64,000 nt of DNA from Monarcha castaneiventris obscurior. Lineage: Eukaryota > Chordata > Aves > Passeriformes > Monarchidae. The stretch is from the NCBI GenBank assembly GCA_026261815.1, contig JAMPIT010000258.1, forward strand, positions 10,035,501 to 10,099,500, given 5' to 3'. The translations under genes were made by a program, and so were the position numbers. This document shows, piece by piece, positions 12,904 to 25,084 of this stretch; position 1 is the stretch's first letter, and each line of letters starts with the position of its first letter. Below the pieces are notes generated by a model. The model searched no databases. It was not told the origin of the DNA and worked only from the letters and a program-made list of their open reading frames with translations.

Positions 12904-13105
12904 TAAAATAAAATAAAATAACATAAAATAAAATAAAATAAAATAAAATAAAGTAAAATAAAATAAAATAAAAGAAAATAAAACAAACCAAAAATAAAAT
13001 AAAATAAAATAAAATAAAATAAAATAAAATAAAATAAAATAAAATAAAATAAAATAAAATAAATAAAATAAATAAAATAAAATAAAATAAAATAAAATAA
13101 ATAAA
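12904..13105. repeat. (AAAAT)n pentanucleotide array with interruptions
   Basis: About 200 bp of AAAAT units (TTTTA on the other strand). Substituted units occur near 12922, 12953 and 12972-12994, and shortened AAAT units occur towards the right end. Two nearly pure blocks are separated by an imperfect segment with AAAC and CCAAA. The long minus-strand open frames here (85-105 codons of FILFY repeats) are translations of the array, not genes. Confidence 0.97.
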
Positions 13106-13885
13106 GCCACAACCATCCCAGCTGCAAAATACATTGAAATCCTCCCAACACCCCAAACGCCTCTATCAACTTTGCAGTGTCTGGCTTGTAAGACAAAGTA
13201 TTTCACACCACACCAGGCAGCATTTTTTATGGACAGAGTTTCATTTGTGCTTTACATGTGACTTATCCAGCTCTGGTGCCTGACCCTGCAGGCCTTCATG
13301 TGGGGACCAAGAGGCTGAACTGGCAGTGATGAAGATGATCAGGGATACAGACCTAAGTCCTCTCTCTCTCCCTTCTCACAACACTTTGGTACCACACTCA
13401 AGCATGCTCCAGTTGAACAATCATTTGTTTTAAGAGGGATGTGACCACAGATGTATGCCTTCTCCAGAGTCTGCACTGGTTTCACATCTTGAAATTACTC
13501 TCTGTAGCTCCAGGAACTAAAAAACAAGAGGTAGAAAGAGGCAGAAGAAAGAGGAAGAGCTTGCCAGGCTGGTGACACGTGCCCAGGGACACCTGTCCCA
13601 CAAAGCTCCCTTAGAGCTCAGCCTGACCACAGCATGGAGCCTCCACTTTGCAGTTTCACATGTATGAGGAAGAGAAAACTGTTCATATTACAGAAACACT
13701 TTTTTAGCCTCACCTTACATATAAACACTGACTGTTCACACCACATCGTTCTTGCACCAGTGTTTGCCCCTTCCTGAAAACAGTTGGGCTGGGCAAGGAT
13801 CCTGGGAGCCATCTGCACCCCGACAAGTGAGGCTGGTTTCTAGCCCTCGGAGCATGCAGTTGGACTTGTTAAACAGCACAGGCAG
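13106..13885. other. No gene seen
   Basis: Noncoding sequence without recognised repeats or exons. One isolated TTTATGG lies at 13226-13232. Confidence 0.5.
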
Positions 13886-14345
13886 CACTATTGGAAGGAG
13901 AAGTTTCCATTAATTTGCAGGTGCTGGGGGGAAGGGGGGAAGGAGAGGCCAGGTGCTTTCTGGACGCTGCCCCCAGCAATCTCCCCCCGGTCCTTTCCCA
14001 TTGTTCCAGAGCCGTCCCACACGGCCCCGCCAAAGGGGATAACAGGCTCAGGAACAGGCTGAGTGACAGCAGACACCTTATAAAATGCCTGGCCGAGCGG
14101 GCCTGGCGCCTTGCTGCACGCAGCGCACATGCCCGCAGCCCAGCCAGGCCCGGCCCTGCACGCAGGTACCGAGTGGGGCTCACATCAAAGGCTCCGCTTT
14201 TGCAAGGCTCAGGACGCGGGAGGGCGTGAATTATAGACTTTGATGTCTGAGCAGCGGCAGAGGAATCGGCGTGAAGATCGTTTATAAATCGCTATTTATG
14301 GTCTCCACTAAGTACCAGGCAGCCCCTTAAAGCAAGGGATCAGGT
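13886..14345. promoter_or_regulatory. Candidate conserved enhancer with paired TCF/LEF-type sites
   Basis: The most informative part is 14165-14345. It carries ATCAAAG in CACATCAAAG (14181-14190) and its reverse complement in ACTTTGATGT (14237-14246), both exact TCF/LEF cores, about 50 bp apart and in opposite orientation. These are followed by GAAGATCGTTTATAAATCGC (14271-14290) and CTATTTATGG (14292-14301), which are HOX/CDX-like. The upstream half (13886-14160) is GC-rich with ATTAATTTGCAGG near 13908 and CACCTTATAAAATGCC near 14074. A WNT-responsive developmental enhancer is a reasonable inference; the TATAAA-like word is not by itself evidence of a promoter. Confidence 0.55.
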
Positions 14346-17299
14346 TTAACTGAGGGCCGCTGCAGAGAGCGGCTGCCGGCGGCTGGGCCAGGGCTCCGCG
14401 TGGGCAGGACATATTTTAGACACTCTCCATCTCAAACAGCTGAATTCAATTCTGAGATCTTCCCGGTGAACTTCCCCAGGTCTTTGCCAGTTTTGGGGAG
14501 CCCCAATGTGGGAAGCTAGTGATGCTTGCACAGCAGGAGAAGCAGACCTGGAGAAGCAGACCTGTACCACTGGGTGGTGGGGTTCAGAGCTCACATGGGG
14601 CTGATCCTGGTCCCTCCTAAGAGGAAAAGGGGCAAATTGGGAATCTCAGCATACTGTCTGCTCCTAAGGGGCCTTCTGGCTTTGCCTTGCTGCTGACTCT
14701 GTTGCCTGATGTAGTTTGTAACAATCCCCAAGCCTGGGTAGAGCTGCATGCTTTCCCTTGGCTGAGTCTATGCTCTGGCTGCCATGTTCCTCTTGAAGCA
14801 AGGCCGGGACACCAAGCAGGCAGCCCTGTAGCAGGGGAAAGGACGGCACCCAACCAGGCACCATGTCACTCCTGTCCATGGTTAGCAGTTGGCACCTGGC
14901 TCTCCCTGCGGGAGGAACAAATGCATGCTGCTGCCTATGGCACATCTGGGTGTGCTAATGTTAAGAGATATCTTAGAGATTAAAACCTCTGAATCCTGGG
15001 AACATAAACCATCCAGATTTCAATTCACTGATCTGGATCAGCCCTCTATCTCCTGACCTGGACCCAACTAAAGAAATACCTGCTTTTGGATTCTTCTTCG
15101 TCTGATCTGAGAACAAACAGCCTGGTTGGATTTCTCCCATGTGGTTTGTTTCCAGTCCCTGTGGTCAGAGGTCAATGGACAGCTTATCCTCAGGAGAATT
15201 GCAGCACAGAGAATGCCTTGTGTGGGGCTGGCACACTCCAGGTGAACCCCACAAGACCCATCACCCCCAAACGCTCCCAAATGTATCAGTGAGTCCACAG
15301 AGGTGGCTGTGTTCTCCTTGCCCCCTTCCTCATCCCAGCAAGAAATACACATTACCTCGCAAAAGGAAGGACCATTACCTGAATACTGAGAAGCACATCT
15401 GGGAATGCCATATACTGTTCCTATACCTAAGCATCCCCTCCCAGCATGCACTGTCCTCTCTACTCTGACACTATTTCTTTGTCCTAAATGGTGTTTCGCA
15501 GTTCCCTCCATTGCAGCATAAGATGCAAATTCCTCTGCACAGTCTTCATGTCCTCTTCAGCACCACCAACTCAGACATTGTCTTAGGCCACGCATAACAC
15601 CAGCCATTGCCCATTATTCCCTGAAGGAATGCCATCCAAACGATAATCTTTGAGCTGATCTGATTCACAATCCAGCAGCCAGTTCTGAAGCATTGCTCAG
15701 GGTGGCCCAGATACTTGTTCCTGTTCAAACAGCACAAAATGCCATTGTGAACAGAACTGGATTTTCTCCCTATCTTCAATTAAAGGTTCATGTCCAGCAC
15801 CTACACCAAACTTTTCAAATGCAGCTGCTATATTTTGGGAGCTGAGACAGACCATGCTGGATTTTTCAACAAGTTACAAGCCTGAAATCCAATTCTGACC
15901 CCCAGATCAGTGGACATTTTTGCACACTGACTATTATATCCAGAACACACAGACAGACTTCCTCATTGTGCTCTCCTTGCCTTGCAGTCTCCAGCATAGC
16001 AGCACTCAGCAGGCCTGGTTCTGCCCTTGCACATGCACATGTAAACTGTAGATAAGCACATATTTCTCCTTGCTCCAGCCACCCTCCAGGGCTTATCTCA
16101 AGCAGGACAGGGAACCCTCCACCACAGCTCAATGTGATCCCTCCTCAGACACAGTCATTTTTATGTCCAGAAATATTTATATACTTTGCACAACTGTTGT
16201 TTGCAGATTCTCTCTTGGTGGCTTCCACACTTCGCGGCAGCCCCTGTTTGAAGTTGGACCAGATGGGAGCCTGGACCAAACATAAATAAACCAATCAAAT
16301 CTGAGAAAACAAGCCCCCATCCCTCCTGCCTCCTCCTCAGACCAGTGTGAAGATCCAGCCGGAGAGAGGGGGGCAGGCTGTGCTCTGATGCTCAGACTGC
16401 TCCCTCCGTCCACCCTTGAAGTCCCTTCCTCCGAGCAGAGTTTGGTATGTGCTGTTTGCAGGGGGCTTGTTTTTCTAACATGGTGAACACATGCTCTCTC
16501 CCGAGAATCATTTATTTTACATCAGAGATCCTGGGGCTCCTGACCCAGAGTTTTGCAAGATGGTTTTGTACTTTCTCTCGTGAGGAAGGAAGACACATTC
16601 CTCCAGCTACCACTACAAGAATGGCAGGTCCCGGATGTGTCCTTCACAGACCAGGCTCTCCCTCATTTCCCTCCCAAGACAAAGGTTAAAAATGACACAC
16701 TGAGGTCAGAGGATGCTCTGAGGGGCTCCACAAAGGTCTCCCAGTAAGAAAATCCTGTTTCTTTTCCTGATAAGAGCCTTCTTCGTGGGGCACCAGTAGA
16801 TCAGATGAGCAAGGAAAGATGGACTGAAGGGACAGCAACCAAAGAGACATCTTAATAAATTATCCACTATTTTCACTGTTTCCCAACAATTCAGGCCTCA
16901 AAGGAAGGCACAAAAAAGCCCTGATGACATTTGTCTGCCATCATAGTCTCTTTAGAGCCATCAATAGCCAGTACAATACTTGTAACAGCCCAAAATTAGA
17001 CCCACCTGCAGTCCCACCAGCAGACCTGGCTGCTGCTGTGCCCTGCAGAGTTGCTCTGCCCTCAGCACTGGCCAGGCTGCATTGCACGTGGCTGTAGTTG
17101 CTGCCTCACAGGACCAAAGGCACCATCCAGCCCCAGAGCATAAGACAGTTCTCCTCTTCTCGAGGGCCAGAGTCCCCTTAAATCCCTCTTGCTCATGGAC
17201 TCCAGCACCCACCTTCCTTCCCTGGCAGGGGAAAGGATGGCGAGGGAGAGCAATGGGGAGAGCAATGCATCTCTGCGAAACCCGATCCCTTAACACGCA
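14346..17299. other. No gene seen; about 3 kb of bland sequence
   Basis: No exon or known repeat family recognised. Contents worth noting are a 14-bp tandem duplication (separate entry) and an octamer ATGCAAAT at 15523-15530. The minus-strand open frame of 147 codons at 15068-15511 has no domain and competes with open frames on the other strand. Confidence 0.5.
14537..14564. repeat. Exact 14-bp tandem duplication
   Basis: GAGAAGCAGACCTG occurs twice head to tail (14537-14550 and 14551-14564) with no mismatch, which suggests a recent slippage event. Confidence 0.9.
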
Positions 17300-17480
17300 G
17301 CTCCTCTGATGTGGGCAGCTTGTGCTTTACAGCATTAGAGGAGCAACATTTCATGGAAAATTCAATAAATACCCCTGTACAGCCAGACATCTGTAAACAA
17401 AGGCTTCCAAATTCAATCAGGCTGTGGGCTCAGAGCAGCATTTATAGGCTACAGCATGGAATATTATATAGGAAAGCTAA
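17300..17480. promoter_or_regulatory. Candidate conserved noncoding element with FOX site
   Basis: Includes TTCATGGAAAATTCAATAAA (about 17350-17369), a perfect FOX-type TGTAAACA (17392-17399), CCAAATTCAATCAGG, GCATTTATAGGC and GGAATATTATATAGG. AT-rich and motif-dense against GC-moderate flanks, with no coding frame. Enhancer role inferred. Confidence 0.45.
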
Positions 17481-20024
17481 ATGTAGGGGGAGGGAGCAGA
17501 TTCCTGGAAAATGAAAGATCTTATAGCTCTCTCTTACCCCAATGAAGAGTAACTATGTCTGTGCTGTACCACTGTGCCCCTTCTTGACTGGCTGGGGCAG
17601 CCTTGTCATTCCCAGTCTGCCAGCTCCCACGTCAATCTGGGCTCTCCCCTAGCAAAGACATTGCAGCAGAAACCACAGCAAGACAAGCAGGGAAATGCAG
17701 ATGACTCCAGCAACTGCCAGCCACACTGTTTGCTGGAGTGCATTCCTGCTGCCAGCCATACCAGGAGGGTGACCTTTGAGAAGTAGGTCTAAAGATGGCT
17801 CTGAAACACCAAGCCCTGATCCAGGAGTAAATGCTTCCAGAACCTGGAGGTAATTACAGCCAATGCTCAACTCATAGTGGGGTTTTGGAGTGGAGAGCAG
17901 TGTCTTGCTTGTCCTTTGGGGCTTTCCTGGGTCATGCCATCCCTCAGCAGGTTGACTGGGCCCAGTCTATCTTGTCTTCTGTTTTATCACAACCTCAGTT
18001 CACATTTGTATAAAACCAGATAAACTGGGCAAAGTGAAATGGGAATGTCCAGTCAAGGCTGAGCTCCATGGCGACTCACGGGATGGAGCAGCAGTGCAGT
18101 GACCCTCAGCCATCCACACCAGATGGCTGCTGGCACTGGTACAGAAGATTTGCTCCCTGAGTTGAGCAATACCAGATCTGTAACACACAGCTGAGCACTG
18201 CTGGGCATATTTGTGTACACTTGTGCACAGATACACACGCCCCCACAAGCCAGTACGGCGGCCCTGTATAATCCCCTCTTTGCTCTTTGGCCAAGGTGTT
18301 CTCTGTGGATCCTCCCCCTTCAGCACAGCAACAGTAAAGGTCTAAGGCACACGCAAGTGATGTTGAACATCATGGGACATGGGTCTCTGCTTATCTCTGT
18401 CACCCTGATGAGGTTCTTCCAAGCCCAGGGCCAAAGATCTGCACAGTTAGGAGATCAAAACACTGTCCTTCCCACGCTGACCTGGTTTTCCATCCATCAC
18501 CTGAAGGTGAACACCTGCAGGTGATTTTGGTCCAGGCTACATGTAACTATCATTTCAGACACACTCACAATGATTCCTTACCATCCAGTGGCTACACCAC
18601 CTTGCAGGCTCTGGACTCAGCATCCCCAGCCATGCTGGGGTCCCATCTACTGGCTGCTTCAAGCTGCACCTGCATGGTCAGGGGTCTCAATTTCCCCAAG
18701 CTGCACTTCGCAGATCCTTGCAAAGGGCAAGCCACAAACTCAGAGAAAGCTGTTCAAGTCCTGCTGTGCTCCAGAAGCCCTTTGGGCACCTCAGGGGTGG
18801 TTACAATGGCAGGGACATCTGTGGTCCTCCATGGAAGACGGCCATCGAAGAACACCTTTGTGCCGCAGGAGCTGCATCTGGATGACCGACTTGAACCCTC
18901 TGGCAGAACCCACAGAGGTTATAAGCCCATATTTAGGGCAGGCCAAATCAGGCATTTGTCTCCTCCTTCCCCTTGAGTGCACTTTTCCTTACAGCTCAAT
19001 CAGGCTTTACGAACACACCACCACACACAGAGGCCAGTATATATAATAAATAGAGCCTAGCTCTGAGGGCAGCAGCAGTACACTATTGCCCAGGGGACAG
19101 GAAGGTTAGTGGGATTGTGATCTAAAACCTGAGGCTGGCAGCTTTATGCTCCCCAGGGAGAGATTTCCACAGCTACTGTGAGGAAAACAATCACTGTTTT
19201 GGTTATTACACTTCATTTATTGGTTTGTTCAAAGATCACAGCCAGGTAGGCCTTAGATTCAGGGATGCTCAGAGCATGGGTCTCCAGCCTCACTCTCTGT
19301 GGGGCACCCCAGGGTCCTCCTCCAGCTTGTGCCCTTCCCTACCCCAGGACAACTCCATCCTGACTGCCTCTGTAAGATCCCTACAGCATGACCAGGTGAA
19401 GCACAGGAGGGGAGCTGTCCCAAGGAACATGCTATGCATTGGGACAGATCTACAAGCAAAGCCTCTCACTGATGTCAAGACAGTCTGACATCAACACAAG
19501 AGGAAGCAACAGAGGTGCTCTAAGGGAACCATCCAGCACGTACACTGTTGGGAGCATATGCACTTCCCAGGAAGCATCTTTTATGTTATTTGAGAAAACA
19601 TGAGAAATTATGGTCTGGAATGGACACATCCACACCTGTACCCTGGAGGACAGAGAGAAGAATGTGAAACTTGCTGCTCCTCAGCCGAGCATGGGTGCTC
19701 AGGGAACTACTGTAGGACACACATCAACAAATTTACCCATTTGGGTCATACAACAGGGACTTTAAAGCTCTGGGAAGAGAAGTGTGTTCGTGCAATGAAG
19801 AGGTCTGCAGAACAAGCCGTGGGCACTCCTTTGCATGTTGGCAGCACAGGCAGGAAGGAGCAATGCAATGACCAGCTGAGCTGCTTTGGTCATGCAGACC
19901 CCCAAGCACATCCAATCAGCAACTGTGTCTCCAAGATGCATTGAAGAGCACTGGGTGATGGCCGGGATTCAGGAAACATGGGGCACTTCCCCCACTGCTC
20001 CTCAGCCAGCTGCCCTGGAAATGT
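17481..20024. other. No gene seen; 2.5 kb of bland sequence
   Basis: No exon, RNA gene or repeat family recognised. Overlapping frames of 151 and 158 codons at 18.52-19.05 kb on the + strand lie in two different frames, so they signal stop-codon scarcity rather than a protein. Confidence 0.5.
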
Positions 20025-20345
20025 TCCTATAAACTCCTATTAATTAGTTGACACTTGGACTGTGCAAACAGGCTGCCCCCTCCCTGTTCCCCCCCAGGAG
20101 GCAGTGCTGGAGCAGGCCAGTATGGGGGCCAAGTCTTGGGCACATTCTTCCAGTTAATATTTCAGCCCGCAGTTGCCAAGGGATCGGGGCTGGCGTTTCC
20201 CCCCTTCCTCCCCCTTCCACCTCCCAAAGCGCCAATGGTGAGCGGATAGCCAGGTTATTGCCTCCCCCTCCCTTTGCAAGCAGATGTATGGGAGCCAGAG
20301 GAGGAGATTGATGGGGTTTATAGAGTCTCCCTCCTGACCACCCAC
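20025..20345. promoter_or_regulatory. Candidate regulatory element with exact GLI-type site
   Basis: Begins with CTATTAATTAGTTGACAC (about 20038-20055) and CAGTTAATATTTC (about 20151), continues through GCGCCAATGG and ends with GACCACCCA at 20336-20344. The last word is the exact GLI consensus. The combination could mark a hedgehog-responsive enhancer, but a 9-mer alone occurs by chance about once per 130 kb of single-strand-equivalent sequence. Confidence 0.4.
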
Positions 20346-21109
20346 CATGGCTCCAGCTCCCTTGGGCCTGTCCACACCACAGTCATGGCAATGGCTCCAC
20401 TGGTGTCCACCACACAGAAAAAACCCGTCCTGGCTACTTCTGCTGGGTAGCCTGGGTCACATTTGCTGCTTCAGAGGACTTTATTTGGGTCCCAGGCACA
20501 TCAGCTGGAATGAGAGAGAGTATGCAGGTCCTCTCCAGCCACATCCATGCAGTGATGGGAACTCAGTGAAGCCTGACTATGAGTGACTACTGAGTCCCTT
20601 AACTGCCCCTGGCTTTCACAGGTGGCACAGAGCAGACTTCAGGTCCCCCAAAGCCTTCAGCAAGTCAACACACTGCAAAGAGTGACCATACAGAAAGGGC
20701 TGCAGAGCAACTCTGGACAGAATAGTGTTTGGGCATGGAGGCCCTCCAAAGAGCTGCAGCTGTCCTTGGAGGCACCAAGGTCCTCAGCAGGTCCTGGGAG
20801 GCACAAGGGTGGGAATAAAAGTCATGGAGGCAGGCCAGGCCCAAGGTGCCCACAGGCTGGGACAGGGAGAAGACAGTAAAGCATAAGGAGGGGCCCATGG
20901 ACCCCGTCACTGGACATGCAGAGTGCTGCAGCCGTTCAAAGATGAGGGAGACTGGGTTTGGTGGAAACACCTGGGGAGAAGCCTCAAAAAACCCCCCAGC
21001 TCATAAAAGTACCAGGGATGGCATTTGGTGTGACAGGCATCATTGCCACCAGCAGCACTCTCAGGCACCATCTCAGCAGAGGCTTTCAGGAAGGACCATC
21101 TTGGGGACA
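20346..21109. other. No gene seen
   Basis: Noncoding, GC-moderate. No recognised repeat or exon. Confidence 0.5.
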
Positions 21110-21490
21110 AGGCCAGCTGCCATTGAATCCCACAATTTCCAAATTAAACCAACCACTCCCTGCCACTCGCGAAAAGACGAAACAAATCAAGCAAACTAGA
21201 CGTGTTGGTAACATTTGGGCCATTTCCTGTATGTTTAACACATTTTCTATTAAGCCCACGACAAATGGCAAGGGCTCCAGGCACAGCCATAAAGGCTCCC
21301 TCCTGCCGCAAGCCGAAGGGGCTGCAGGCAGGGAGGGGAAGGTGAGCCGGCTGAACAGGCAGATGGGAGGTGAGCGCGTAATTCACAGCAGATCCACGAT
21401 TTGATTAATTCCCCTGCTTTTCCTGCTGGAGAATTCCGGGTTTTATTGGCCGTTAAAAGGCACTGTGCTGCCTGATTTCGGAGCGAAGCT
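21110..21490. promoter_or_regulatory. Strong candidate conserved noncoding element
   Basis: Long, CpG-retaining AT/GC mosaic. It has CCAAATTAAACCAACC (about 21138), CTCGCGAAAAGACG (about 21167), TTTAACACATTTTC, GCCATAAAGGC (CCATAAA at 21288-21294), GCGCGTAATTCACAG (about 21374) and TTTGATTAATTCCCC (about 21400), then TTTTATTGGCCGTTAAAAGG (21441-21460). Preserved CpGs in AT-rich surroundings, dense homeodomain-type cores and no open frame strongly resemble vertebrate CNEs. Confidence 0.55.
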
Positions 21491-21794
21491 GTGCCAGAGG
21501 GGGGACATAACGTGGGGGCTGGCTGTGGGGACCTGTCGTGGTATGAATCAGGTGCGCAGGGTTAAGGTGGGTGCTTTGGCTATGGGGATTCCCTTCTGGA
21601 GGACAGTTCCCCCATAACGTGTTTTCTAGAGACTTGTCCTGGGGCCCTGGCTTAGTGGGGAGGGAGGTGGCTGGCCTGGGATAAAGCCTCTCCACAGCAG
21701 TGGGACCCTCACCCAGCCAATTTCTCCCTCCCCTCCTTCAGCTGCTCTGCCTCATCCCTCCTCCTCACAGCAAGCTGCTGGGATCAGCCCCTGC

Positions 21795-21965
21795 GGGAAA
21801 AAAAAATGCTCAATTTGTCATGTCATGTCCAGCTGTTAACCTCCCGTTGCCGAGCCATAGGAAAGACTTGCTTTCTTCTATTTATTTATTTGCCACCCGG
21901 ACAATGGACGGCCCCAGGCCTGCTGAGCTCTTCATAATAATGCCACCAATGATCCCCCCTCCCCG
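21795..21965. promoter_or_regulatory. Candidate conserved noncoding element with SOX-type site
   Basis: Includes TGCTCAATTTGTCATGTCATG, TATTTATTTATTTGCC (about 21880-21895), the SOX-type GGACAATGG (21899-21907) and TTCATAATAATGCC (about 21931). The block runs into C-rich sequence after 21950. Enhancer role inferred. Confidence 0.45.
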
Positions 21966-22849
21966 CACCTCCCCCAGCCAGCAGCACCAGCTGAGGAGCT
22001 GCAGGTGTCAGCGGGCATTAACCAGCGCAGGGATCCCAGCTCCCTTGAAAGCCCTGGACACCACCAGGAAGGCAACTGTCAAGGGCTGTAGCCAAGGCTG
22101 GGGACGACCCCTTGACTGGGAGGATGCCCGGACTGGGCTCATGTGAAAAGACCCACACAAAGAGGGAGTGGAGAGAAAGGCCAAATGATAACCATTGCTC
22201 CGGAAAGTTTATCCTGCCACTTTGGGGATGCTTTGACAGGGAAGAACAGATCTGTCCAGCCACCCAGACAGTTCCTGGGGGGGACCGAGGCCTGGCATAG
22301 TCACTGTGGTCCTGGAGACACTTAGCAACTGAGTGGAAGGGATGGCAGCTTGGAGGCTGGCTTTGACCCCTGCCAGGGTTTTCCTACTGGGCACAGTTCA
22401 GGCTGGTAATTTGGTGGAGTTGAGGCCAGGAAAATTGCTCCAATGGCCAGGCTGTGACCCAGAGAGGAAAGGCACCAGCCCCTCTTCACCCTCCAGCTGA
22501 GGCCATGGTGAAGGATCATCCAGTGTGAGGCTGGGAGCTAAGGGCCCTGACTGGGAAGTTGTAGGGCTGTTCCCCCTGGTCAGCAGAGCTTAGGGTATGG
22601 AGCCCCGACCCAGGGACACAAAGCCTGGGAGAAGCTCCAGTTCTGCCCAAGACCTGTGGTCACAGATACGATGCAAAGGGTCTGCCATTCCAGCAGGAAC
22701 TGTGGAGCCTCCCACCCACCACCTCTGGTCATGGATGGGAGGAGAGGACCAGCCACCTTTCAGGGACCCAATGCCACATGCCAGGACACTGCCCACTCCT
22801 GGCCTCAACAGAGGCAGCTGCCGGGGCTGTGAACACATCAGCAGCGACC
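21966..22849. other. No gene seen
   Basis: GC-moderate noncoding sequence between two candidate regulatory blocks. No exon or known repeat recognised. Confidence 0.45.
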
Positions 22850-23480
22850 GGTTGGGTGTGCATTTGCTGGTCTGACAATAAAACAGCTCTCGGGTTACTG
22901 GGAAGGTATCGGCGCCGAGCAGCCGAGGAGCAAGAGCACGCGGGCTGTAACTCCTTCCTGTCTGCCCGGCTGTCTGTCCGGCCTTCCTCCCCCCGTCAAT
23001 GTCACTTTATTTGCTGCTGGGGTGGCGATAGGATCACTATTAAAAGCACAAGTAGTAGGCATTAAAATGCATTTCGGTTAGTCCGGGATAATAAAGGCGT
23101 GCGAGGGGAAGGGGGGAGGTGAAAAGAAGGAAGTTTTAACTCGCTAATAAAAATCAAATGCAGGCAGTTTGCAGGAGCGAGCGGCTCGGCGCTTTGCCTT
23201 GCTCTTGTTAAGGGCCCGCTGCCATAAATAACTTCCCTGAGCGAAAGCAAAGGAGAGCCAGGGAGCGAGGACGCAACAACACAAAATTTTTCATTTTTCT
23301 CCATAAATCATTTCAGCGTGTGATAATATTTGTTTTTTCTAATGAGTCTCCTGTGATCCATTCCGGGAGCTAACATCAGGGCCTGTCAGGGCATGATGTG
23401 TGGGGCACTTCAGCGCTTTACAAAAACTGCCGCCTCTACAGATCCTCCCCTGCCCTTCGCTTATGCTCAGGACGAATGTG
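22850..23480. promoter_or_regulatory. Strong candidate conserved noncoding element (about 630 bp)
   Basis: One of the longest motif-dense blocks. It contains ACAATAAAAC (22876-22885), GTCACTTTATTTGC (about 23000), CACTATTAAAAGC, GGCATTAAAATGCATTTCGG (23059-23078), GGGATAATAAAGGC, AACTCGCTAATAAAAATC (about 23139), and two CCATAAA words (23222-23228 and 23301-23307), then GTGATAATATTTG and CTAATGAG near 23320-23345. Isolated CpGs are frequent and retained. Repeated CDX/posterior HOX-type words suggest regulation by that class. There is no coding frame: stops occur throughout. Function inferred. Confidence 0.6.
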
Positions 23481-25084
23481 GCCAATTTTTTTTTTGCTCT
23501 GGGATTTCAGGCTCTCTCTCCTTTTGCACAAAGTTCTTCAGCATTAAGCCCTGAGAAGACCCCTCCCAGAAAAGCAAACCATCCCTCTAGTTTTCTTTCT
23601 CTGTGTCCCCCAGAACAGCAAACATCCAGGACAGTCAGCTGCCAGGATGAGAAAAAAAACTATGCAAATAGAACAAATCAAAGTAAACTCTGTCAGTGGT
23701 CCCCAAAAAGGCAGTTCCCTGGAGATGGCTTAACACCTGATGTCTGCCACACTTGCCCTGCCCCATGGGCAGCCCAGCACAGAGCCTGGTACAGATCCAG
23801 GTCTCTCTGCCCCCACCCTTGGCCACACGTCTGACTCTACCACACCTTCATGAAGTTGAAGGCAGCTGCACAAGTGACTGATGGAGGTATGGTGACTGCA
23901 GGAGGTTCCACTTCCACAGAGCACACATGGCTCCTCATACATCTTTCAGTCAAAGCCCAAGAGCATCTCAGCCAGGGTTTCCTAGGGGAAATTCTCTGGG
24001 CAAAACCTGCTTGTTTCTGAGATGGAGCTTAACATGCTTGTGGAGGTGACTGCATGCCACAAGGGTCCAAAAAAGTGGGGATGAGGTTTCATTGAGACTC
24101 CTTCCATTCCTTCAGTCCTGCCAGCTCCTCAACACTCATTGCTTCAACCCCCAAGTATGTGAGACACCAGATCTCAGACCTGAAGAGAGCAGTTTGGGTC
24201 AGGGGTGGGAATGAGACTGTATGCATTCACACCCAGGTGACCAGGTTGGCATGAGCCCTGGTTACAACAACCAGAAATTATAAGTAATAGCTCAACAGAA
24301 TGCTGGGCACCCAAGCTGGTGGGTTCAGCTCCTGTGGGTGGGAGTACAGCCCTATGGCACCATGTTCAATGTCCTAGCACAGCACCCATGGAGAGAGACT
24401 TCAGTCTGTGCCTCAGTGACATGAGTCGTGCTGGCAGCAGAGACAGAGGATGCTGTTGGTGTCTTTCAGTCTAATTTAAATGGAAGACACTTATATTCAG
24501 GGAGGTCTGTCCATCACCAGATATATGGTTGGAGTGAGAAATAAAGGGAAAAAGGGAAAGTGGTACACCAAGAATGGTGTACAGAAAATATAAGGGGACA
24601 GGAGCCGAGGAGCATACTTCAGCTGAGATCTATTTCTCAGTAGCTTGGAAATCACCAAAGACTATAAAGATGCTCCACTCTGAGCATCACACATCAAGGA
24701 CAGTTAACACACCATAATCCTCTGCTCAAGAAATCAGGATATCCCTGCAGGGCTGGAAACTGAGGCCAACCCTTGCTCCTCCGCAGCATGATCCAGGTGA
24801 AAAAGAGCTCATTCTGGCTCACTCTGATCCTTCTTCTTGCTCCCGCAATCATCACCATGACTGCCAGAGCCAAGGCTGCTCTTAGCATCACCATCATCAG
24901 GGTTGTTATTATTATTATTAACATCATTGTTATGGTGTTTCCAGAGGAGGCTCTTAACTCTGGTCGTCGGGATAAAGGCAAGCTGGTGGCATCTTCAGGG
25001 AGTCATAATGGTACAGGGCCCGGCTCAGTGTGTGTTTACTCTCTGCCAATGTATGTGAGAGAGAAAAAGAGAGGGAGGTAGTGA
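23481..25084. other. No gene seen
   Basis: Bland noncoding sequence. An octamer ATGCAAAT at 23662-23669 and a short (TTA)n run at 24906-24920 are the only local signals. The hydrophobic 102-codon frame at 24773-25081 is caused by the TTA run and is not credible as a protein. Confidence 0.5.

Noticed and set aside
12889..13206. Minus-strand open frames of up to 105 codons rich in F, I, L and Y
   Set aside because: They are translations of the (AAAAT)n array.
14070..14090. TATAAAA-like word as a promoter
   Set aside because: No CpG-dense start region or exon lies downstream at the right distance; more likely part of an enhancer-like block.
24773..25081. Hydrophobic frame resembling a membrane protein
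   Set aside because: The hydrophobic run is encoded by a TTA/ATT simple repeat.
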